From a bacterium (GTDB taxonomy: Bacteria; Margulisbacteria; Marinamargulisbacteria; JABIPA01), in NCBI GenBank assembly GCA_018698675.1, contig JABIPA010000008.1, positions 1 to 50,711 on the forward strand: DNA of 50,711 bases, read 5' to 3'. The translations under genes were made by a program, and so were the position numbers. A model generated the notes under the pieces. That model did not search any database. It was not told where the DNA came from and worked only from the letters and a program-made list of their open reading frames with translations. Shown piece by piece: positions 49,701 through 50,711 of the stretch; within the stretch, counting starts at the first letter, position 1; every line of letters starts with the position of its first letter.

Positions 49701-50711
49701 ATTTATGTAGTCATACAAACGATCTCCATTGAGAACATGGGATGCGAATCGAACATAGTCATCTTCCAAGCTTTCATTGGCAGGCATTGAAGGGGTAGAA
49801 TCGTCAGAATATTCTTCTTCGGGATTAGACGTTGATGGAGCAACCGGGATACCCTCTGAATTTGTTAATGGTAAATGGGCTCTTAAAATATCTAATATTG
49901 CATTGCGTTCTTCTTGTAAGATGCCGTCGCTATTCGTAATTATTATTTGATATGTCGCATCAAAGTCTAATAATGGGTTGTTTGTGTTTTTTGAATTAAG
50001 AAGGTCGTATAGTGCGCTTGCATACCCTTCGTATTGTGTTCCATAAAGGGACGCGGAAATTGCTGTGCTTAAATCAGTACCGGATAGTCCAGATTGAATA
50101 AATTGATTGTCATCTAGAATATTAGAAAGGAGTAAGGACGCTAATATATTGTCTGTTGAAGGTTTTGCTGTCGCAACAAGAATGTCGTGAACATTACTCG
50201 CCAATTCACTAAAAGGTGGAGGTAGGATCATTGACCCCAGAGGGTCAACTCTGTCGGTTATGTGTCCTTCTGAGTCTATGTATCCTTCGTTGAATAATGA
50301 CGTGAATAAATCTGCGCCCGTTTGGCTTACTGATTCGGCAAGATCTTTTAAAGAATCTGAGCTAAGGCGAAAGTCTAAAATATTCTTTACATCTTCTGTA
50401 TATGAAGAAAAGGAATTAGACATTGAGAATGTACTTGCGTTAAACACAGACGTAAGTTGACCACTGGAATCAAGAACTCCCATTAGTTTTAGTTCGTTAT
50501 AGATGTCTGTTCCGCTCATTGTCCCCAAACCATCAAATTGTGAAGAAACAAAAAGAGGTGACTCAAAATCGAGGGAAATAAAGTCGTCGACAACTATAGG
50601 CGCGTCAATTTTAGAGGCAATTAAATTTCCTTCGTCATCTATATAGCCTAATGCGATTAGGTTATCCCAGATTTCATTTGTTGTGTGAGAGAGCCCAGAA
50701 AATTCCGCGGG
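28767..50711 (-). CDS. Colossal helical repeat protein, at least 7,314 residues (5' end outside window)
   Basis: The frame runs from the stop at 28767 to the right edge with no stop. The 61 codons upstream of the TTG at 50528 are also open and continue the same repeat pattern, so the true start lies beyond 50711. The visible N-terminal part has repeats of the form helix-G-Y-I-D-x-x-G-x-[IL]. Hydrophobic segments that could enter a membrane occur near 48350-48430, 46730-46790, 45830-45890, 45235-45310, 42590-42680 and 41780-41840. The last about 4,300 residues are charged helices with no clear hydrophobic segment, apart from a Ser/Pro/acidic linker near 37890-38010. No catalytic domain was recognised. 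A toxin-like, adhesin-like or structural role is open. It converges on the ankyrin giant. Confidence 0.9.
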   Translation of the reverse strand, partial: PAEFSGLSHTTNEIWDNLIALGYIDDEGNLIASKIDAPIVVDDFISLDFESPLFVSSQFDGLGTMSGTDIYNELKLMGVLDSSGQLTSVFNASTFSMSNSFSSYTEDVKNILDFRLSSDSLKDLAESVSQTGADLFTSLFNEGYIDSEGHITDRVDPLGSMILPPPFSELASNVHDILVATAKPSTDNILASLLLSNILDDNQFIQSGLSGTDLSTAISASLYGTQYEGYASALYDLLNSKNTNNPLLDFDATYQIIITNSDGILQEERNAILDILRAHLPLTNSEGIPVAPSTSNPEEEYSDDSTPSMPANESLEDDYVRFASHVLNGDRLYDYINTTRRLINRFTLLFHMANSLAEYHLKEAHEILDSSVSAGAKQELSRSRNDAQKVRKKIASSINKWQQKVGSSVQEISGEITSLVQNKNRANYEQAKLDVELFANQNLLEGMASGIVDGMTHSFSFVRSRVRNQVNGIFGHVMTANTNEMADMMEHYLDGSDATYQSGINQGRRIDAGISLWGDISSDDPEYDEITNSKNQYTGAYFGKNIWDLIEGDGETGTSPTEKLNIRLLIADLKNDTTRLEALIDRGLGRGPQDINIYGMAQGLSENNVNLLSGQNADVTETLPTTFFTASRDQEYGYNNSTFVDIKLSKLEEFRNYMTIFENMLRKALILKQTIMDKKQEEAEKIGGTEGTSSSKAIASATEQALDMEIGKLTGSFDQMYSQFLEMHSSVTDFTKAQIQYYKDYRYLIAKNAKNAAHIATLAGATASGAALASAFAVTGSHLALPTYWSFAINQLGSSIIESSYATWEYYDLEVNTPEWNRPVIMQEGSASGTNHYSHLWTQRYINQADDISEGLAADPDNLFAFTDTEQAYYESKFTSQLMSARNTINKLHSDGDAYGDFTLNYGIGETNNSEIVKGTPEFATNRGDGAITIEATKLATKNPELTAHFNVLRAFMSILKSYYDAIEGVWSAMFNIQKSGSMHKYGSQFEAILQQEQGIIESLKHEISIFQQASMQNFDKDKSIYTKFYDSLMTQLDIPASLLAFLPPGGRDAAILAKETATESLRMTILENFGDYAGQWSNYKRTEGAFSYDPNKFTGLYSDELFADKLEQDKLRSDSNYQMYTVDDENPNPFSIQRDPVTGEQIDQSALTVGQNTLRQEGIPYWEASQAETLRDAYQIAPWHKIEYEERGTLQKLLTQGTRRSNSEDVLLFREINYAQVIDTQQELLRTATIRSMLLMIEKTLYNAKLTTLRKSYGAASSAGVIDALMSVSDNYSQAQSQEMGDLLQEMGNRVEAHTIWYSSVINTSVAATGLLAFLGIALAQANANAGDTNSMRKFFRDSQKSAQRSFAKGVATSVSRLIIGVFGLATLKPAPQTSSQMMAYDEKEEEETVDLTKRKEELEKEKAENGGTLSPEKQAELDQTNERLGQLAENKAERGTINIDQGSLQFTGRGRLSINRGVLTRIQTKFKQKLRGLKLRREMSLALSDAKLEASGEISGEQASGSHRGIMSVLNKFGSSEQGIMDSLFKGVSARATAFNRAMDEMKKGATSFITTSASKIIQNKIEKADKSVKLKNTQAQGTGNSPGSTSLTKAAQKAHRRKQLLEVILTLTDPVLYLLIDAILNSASEETFSLSSTEQEDITVSEEGAEFDDESNSDGFGGDDDGYSGFSTASLENESLRDSLIAGNVSVRRAELDADKETHQYFAQYFSKKFKDRFALKDSPSEKDSAAFGKLFGNRQFKKAKLDKFKSYTAGKFDPNLDANFSKFKRADDSIARLKFGIPAQNETAPEQAGRYALNAIKFLINIGLIPLAAIYRLPQIMMARQRKFSIREQGFDDNLSADEQTRKVMEGWATVYRRKDAQKHFNKGTTLTDFEEMGVDRRLDLMDAYSGFEDTEDKLKSDSDFKVLKADMKDQIQKELIALKSTTSFILGREDNNYEGIEEHLSLLFNTHMSTNDAEDLALQITSVIQETSKNSKFKSKFFGKKNNDILKESIDNHAILQNFLLEINDERHPNDRIDTKFILTQIHALAASNKGNDELIRRHESLSNLLLEAGLATGLIASLDPSFDTGSGSSGRDESDSFNESEKAFKAKQKEEERNAQLELIQDQLIRLTESRNFFESSNHHMMIDDKGGLKLEKPDKDTLKTFTPIKLAVTDPTTGLFTGQTVTLFIAQSVKLNISSDTNLLSDDSLKSKLNSQMGHFGDEFDFQLETELPEEIETNPRAHLDEKRRREIAQYSNDISRYDTQLFDLQPNVAIQKRLQNRRHVILDRLKDLPEIDAATQTTLEHTIEKNKTLIQRVRNEFGDNILPDLFPDVKGNRDPIKNPDGKGAIYHSLRKQKEDSYLGAHILTAEDELDIDQELNEILDGRPHKLSNKTTDFHIIQANLAEITDSFMDISGKPVNPLLVLERQRLSLELNKLEINNNPALENDYNRLRQRRGDTSAALDILLKEDADAKALPPHPEKYNPSVSLASIYQQRDAILIADESKTPQADPSRKEFLEHYLKHAGLGFNRLMAKKRSLDLIGTSVEATRTFKLDEKGKKVSVTPEEHAAYKLKADQLSQQLENFGGFSLSFGSKIEGMIKNSARSEKLTSDSVSDGYHAINSSLKEVLKKLTKGDITTTRDTDQFGGHHYLDEVTDMANDPEKYGIHVMSAKDARTHSFEGIESFTGLMGGSTLALLPAIASLAPRLLGLITSAFGIAPNKLSNGLHDAASSMVKTPFYYGTNLGDGARRARNIVLGETVGDAFQDKATRHSMQAERVGVNRQAAANSIIDSVSHAGREGASGKPSRVNRHRGHELAKQLNGAYKVDFRDNVDSEANYYLTIERAAASIIHRKSGTIEDMAEILLHLLDKISDPKRAAKIGAHIFQKATIENPDIAKKLTEALTETAKRTDEGKTSKKYLKLAATSLFEAGSYDERQLFGHLNKKLEIDGKSIHHSSDTPKKKRMRILGQTIGLPGLAAYSFAYRTHRGAVLKGLKMGESVSNFKHDHALKGIANLDGDTLQELAKELSGSDLRKGPLRHLLNDTNSMERIVKSIKSAGLPADEQSKRLNALAILYTKSGLKRSPHVPDTLKDEVTHLGSKTDTLLASFDEIGQGDIPGVSYSDFVQNGESLSQFIDTLRTDKYSEEFTPGIRLTSEEIRADIREKASHRRLNILGKEELKSHIETIADLLTTANSVDEVQSFLSLLDDSGTSGDEIIENLGRYLGNSSSKATKHLSLLLDQVESQKASRLNFLITDERNQLVSNTSLQRNREVFLKKEEHRFIESLQSLNELDDEHFETFLQDDRQLNAVTKAIGRGLAMQLDVAHQGLVKIASRLQTTPALRDRFAESLAKRIITVQETLKNGYEAMQLSTIKSRLEEKAKRMNNEKDFATFLNKLDYAYRIQQSIPSLDTFLGKTISTDEQVRTVDIHSSRYGIDATGSFLQKAATQDPTAVAFLFSDLNKVNPTLSNALLDSMTNHTTPDLSQTDLLSMQDFYTSVATNSLILLSHIPGGILSTKLRTKLGSKKINGEIPLDVDDVEDILNELEIKAREDYLSPEELTLLNQAQSFMRAKDAFGLTETIIRSIGQSSNYSPSTRTFSGESNSLLMSLLIDPTAFIETGGQLAPSKRIKDQAKQLKTTQLKTIREEIEKQIAVGRDRTASPRLRNIQQAKNERLSNIVKALTLLQDGTSNPATSLETNPVLFQKLIDAKIITKKPDGPPIKYEIAPDSEKSILKIIELHHADTIIAQLDDVYPLDGDTFAFEELPVDWQNTQLLNEFTRRGVFEMNVDGTYVFGPNSDNLENELESILDNQNNFHTHELLSNSPHFLLDQNGSVLEPGIRQAINQLAEFSALSSDTVPVENVNRTLLNVLSKTTSSQLTSFLTSTNGTKLMKQALTAPGNVSLKLEIIQHLDYLETLDTKSLVEKVYPFYFQKAQADYAERNDRPTPTLENPLSDAVLDELNTTLNTQIKETVDNLKKELPKLRAHTLAIIESSSTTTIANSAQNKVVQDISSKLKTSIKNDILDSQKERKSPTTSANLQALENYHRLIEIEIKNGTSLESLTSNSEDISFLKQEWIAALAPELPRNIRVLTEINKATSTKELLKIINSLPPSPSSEPTTELSMLITSVKKGAALLKTIDRLTAISETEDEEKKEMVSKLNVKNGAVVLNKPQLTELRDILLSGDEEETTLAITAYKKQHPKIYFQLITALSKELVVKPEPRMPTLNDSQDGIILADIHVEEHSPPPSPSISDITSEHSEDEDEVLSHNSRTYSPYQIELAVSESPLLNWFYENEYDDIMPILRNDDLFKATALSSTQLKRNSFPSDEQVEQSVSAFFHFGIASASSPNKKKFPEESQEILNNKISQLRTINYDFNAFSRLILQSSDSIHIESIENLKAIRQLLGAEDIQSGLMANLQTLIQKIEARKFGLYDEIQRLSQKVLKNTMKEQSYSAELKNIHGLLFAHADELRDIGIEASDIEKLGQTFINPQQQLLLTIQLLNLIENGDKEKQKGLKVGLSNEQLKKQVNQARQALSSAAIHELIVNPDTSFTPLADLIPDFLKSLKGLGTSSNNPFLNGLSNTLSDPETVDRLFTLYSHVTSNERDELISEAFVQAGIFKVENSHSLKTVMTYLSHDPVLTANIVKQAPLNAQSRLINQAVDVDAVNRTLPFAGQPSGLDKGIQLLGFISGDDSIWETLDFLPKNLSDNLDLISYIYVGLPTQVAKDSFRAHLASNLSKEDLFDVLENENSIESEAAVAVSLSPESTQKQSLKIKLIDVIENASDNPENLIKFIKDNLSPLESKTQLKNLFSEISKNRLEQMFNSLEVNDLSLLDSLRPMFPPESHFDDIFRAQNELSALINSLPPDIPSESLDSAKADKIIAHVLDQKDSPNFQFYLKALKSLDAGLKQACLNEMAIACSDPDNRDQSLPILESVLKTSGNSTLVKTVLETSLANYPESFNDTLNVLLRNPFIRPHVFSSFSQNITETLEKVIQGELISPALSAETVSLLLSKSKTNSFRTTVLPTSPTTLSKETESKLHAINLLKKTKQDETIYHSDIQSQSELQTQLTRSGKFSAAEIKGIILDWMKGINELETPILIEKLQEHPSLFQALSIEKSMEILSSFSTSGHLKTIRPYLLSQPTAVTNVVIEGFEENRGSDEWTASLSILNHLGQRPQTLLNIVSKSLSQIEETFDNPEQQEKIEAIIRDTIGSPSFLNHSKNKGRAIEKLIEQLGESGHLSAQSKQTISETFVSLANSTTSITGVPITKESLETLLTIDDNPHLLISIQNAIKNVVENDSLKQKLTNADFQDIEKKLQTDTILDHTQIDDVLQFLKLRAKRTGVRKETKIRLSQHLIRNGLGSSLPNRLAPSTILSTLAHTGDIPKDLSAYADVLNDPGSHFEIIEKLTKIGEKYPLMFDQLIQHKDLKHLLEKPLDPIKLQKASIVSKLNSTGIPHEVIVNTIDNWFEILEETSMMTRSSSIPPSYSLNTADEAILIQALYKAILNQEGIDTNGLTNDAIVDRLQGLGILDFAKKFFSRISKTDDLVNAAAQKNIQDFLNECIHKSTASMSEATAIQFIKQNLEPRPLFAELISTLNKLNTSTNSQERLKLKSTIHTFITHSPYSILGQAVSAIFGPFKALGIQKNPDSLALNQVITNSQPMIQRTIIEKRIKNQMVSIAAEWTLDRDASPNAPQLFDTNIVDANGKLNEKYLNSSGELLENELIQDIQLALSVNEGPSITDALDDLKQSYLIALLEHMAKNSHPAFESKDALNEYLTTVQDYEEGPDLDDLLTALEPLIVYAHLSTDLTNNADYLKTDADVEAALLSWGIADSTPQTQHLITYAREIFEVTHRLSHDVTVEHNYLSSTASLQGRIQSMLTTASAEELQHLENQMKPLQALQSLRSELTVSGTFTNTSKQTLIDVQNLREAAHGSENTELRESYDTLLETVSKKSASNLTSVMDEINKPEGSRDLLWLDDQLRIIYNSEKKRTELLIGLAYGQENLTASVPPLSWSSTETMAFLSHVKQGESRNRLEQLIGSGLISEATTEDTSIEESMAKQKIIDNLYLELVQETAIEPGLWLKRVESIASYLDEEKIDALLNTYTRNLTIESPKWTEKHETLITKIANSKFLESIEQNGKKGLRLSMLKSVMSVNNGKFNVSLLQTLQKHDNTKTPLFPQLMNHSLRTHRELYLTKNTEERQFLKKLIIADVERNIEAEVNEEVSKNKERIDTLVDIDDIEKKKGFLSNPSILNDDTQSILGDVFDTIMKSRKGLILRRRREDSFKNRFTELYSHSITNENKPLQRTLQQFIAHLTNSHHDLTWLFDEITSYTSTRSKNDTDNIVTFTGISKKDKSFWKKHLTKGESPLLSKTGEPLARINTTLNAESIISIANDINITIPHTEGARFIHYLSQMPNEFINEDSQLNISISDDLLLQKMTHALRSIGISTDTNKLQKMSQELVSHLKTMKNVENQFQLALAEEASKTFDLQIVDGMVINPPEATTDNILFEKNLGEIMGILKENGLIQNGQIMFPLPKSIEAIDWKNSDLNEQQKQWILDTLNKKHSKMKTALSSLNEFMPQVLYRYDESHMNGKHALMPYLYAKNESQVLSTEHMLYDVMKDRMKLTVLALSSAPKDYEKRQLITPEEATAIFETLKKSDVVDEDLLVIAGKVEWTHLHAILKTIKTTDPKPGETKTIKLTTKQIKEVQSDLDKLTEHALLVKDRLLNRPTTAHIEYLTNPNLSKEAKAFYIQMMTQKPVLQSKSLNEQDRKQSQVTGQVIEESLRQAISNQTEISSIKNEIKIATHATAKNNLETTLNKLKQKQTMLNETILNLYSEVRPQFQEITNTPEHEYTLEKLHLKMLVSRTKIIPNDENRLTNLGSEDIDVLHDGVSTARESLMKIAQLSNDSKPPEIKHLLDETNGSFLTIMLAANSLIKQGLAKPSLITKITSVYSVQPDLLTVNTGINSDETIALAFSLPESAASLKPLNERYTSYKDLQKSCIDHNFLTATHDFKFIHSLFYRNDSFDSDYLNSFVESLPLTSTGFEAGSSYNELMTDFTEDYPHLTYKIPEDDIDVSKPSTDISNHVEQTLINNGYLTKEKLPTAKWTDASDLTDIPEAIISAHDRADINTRLLSIYRHKHIEKIKLTLSILTDLGTVVEKNKTEKTPNQEWLCALSGLFQSGNTVFIQGHIDRLNLKERINDEIEARFGKNKRLTYFNETEIENRLKSIIHGRDPSLMEEQFNLERLNTLDVKDSISSARDQFSSDGNLLKFLQSMVDITATPPTSRSDAGSDIKWLDLSHSASHSYVESEKTH
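50094..50675 (-). repeat. Protein repeats with GYID-type turns at the visible N-terminus of the giant
   Basis: Four units in a row carry a helix, then a turn: LIALGYIDDEGNL, LKLMGVLDSSGQL, LFNEGYIDSEGHI and LLLSNILDDNQFI. They are spaced about 54-65 residues apart. Between turns there is a Phe/Pro-containing stretch and a second helix ending in x-I-L. Looser versions recur through the whole protein, for example INNGYLTKEKL near its C-terminus. Confidence 0.65.

Noticed and set aside
50526-50528. TTG as the start codon of the colossal gene
   Set aside because: The frame stays open to the window edge and the upstream codons carry another copy of the N-terminal repeat.
1-50711. CRISPR arrays, insertion sequences, integrases or rRNA genes
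   Set aside because: I saw no regularly spaced repeats, transposase or integrase motifs, or rRNA-like sequence in the window.

Overview
The window is AT-rich and densely coded, and uses the standard bacterial code (TAA, TAG and TGA all act as stops). It looks like a chromosome fragment from an uncultured bacterium with a Gram-negative type envelope: there are two proteins with N-terminal outer-membrane-barrel features of the PorV/FadL type, an SLH-domain protein and a signal peptide peptidase. The low GC, the SLH domain on a barrel protein and the very large predicted proteins would fit a lineage such as Margulisbacteria. That placement is only a guess, because no rRNA or full marker gene is visible.

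Region 1-13.4 kb is mostly housekeeping and envelope. It begins with the first seven codons of tuf (EF-Tu) preceded by tRNA-Thr(GGT), both on the minus strand, with a long leader that holds two inverted-repeat structures. Next come a secreted hypothetical protein (-), a bacteriohemerythrin-fur pair with two small hypotheticals (+), the tsaB-sppA operon (-), and yebC with a hypothetical partner (+). The region ends with a two-gene envelope unit: a secreted multi-domain surface protein with a T9SS/FlgD-like C-terminal domain, followed one base later by a barrel-Ig-SLH protein.

Region 13.4-17.1 kb (-) holds a QueE-like radical-SAM relative in which all three cluster cysteines are replaced, a UvrD/PcrA-like protein with an altered Walker B motif, a lipoate-ligase-family protein and a small lysine-rich ORF.

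Region 17.2-50.7 kb is accessory. It contains a putative Cys/His enzyme with faint transglutaminase-like motifs, a 2,774-residue ankyrin-containing protein (+), two unrecognised small proteins that converge on each other, and a colossal minus-strand gene. That gene is still open at the right edge of the window: at least 7,314 residues are encoded here and its true start lies outside. The two giants share a recurring motif of the form helix-G-[YVL]-[IL]-D-x-x-G, and the larger one has hydrophobic segments only in its first two fifths. They look like large secreted or host/cell-interaction proteins, but no known toxin domain was recognised.

Two themes run across the window. One is a roughly 105-bp imperfect-hairpin repeat present in two copies (130-235 and 13333-13439), with paired compensatory changes between copies. 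The other is that several genes have a sigma70-like -10 box only 6-11 nt from the ATG, which points to leaderless or nearly leaderless mRNAs.
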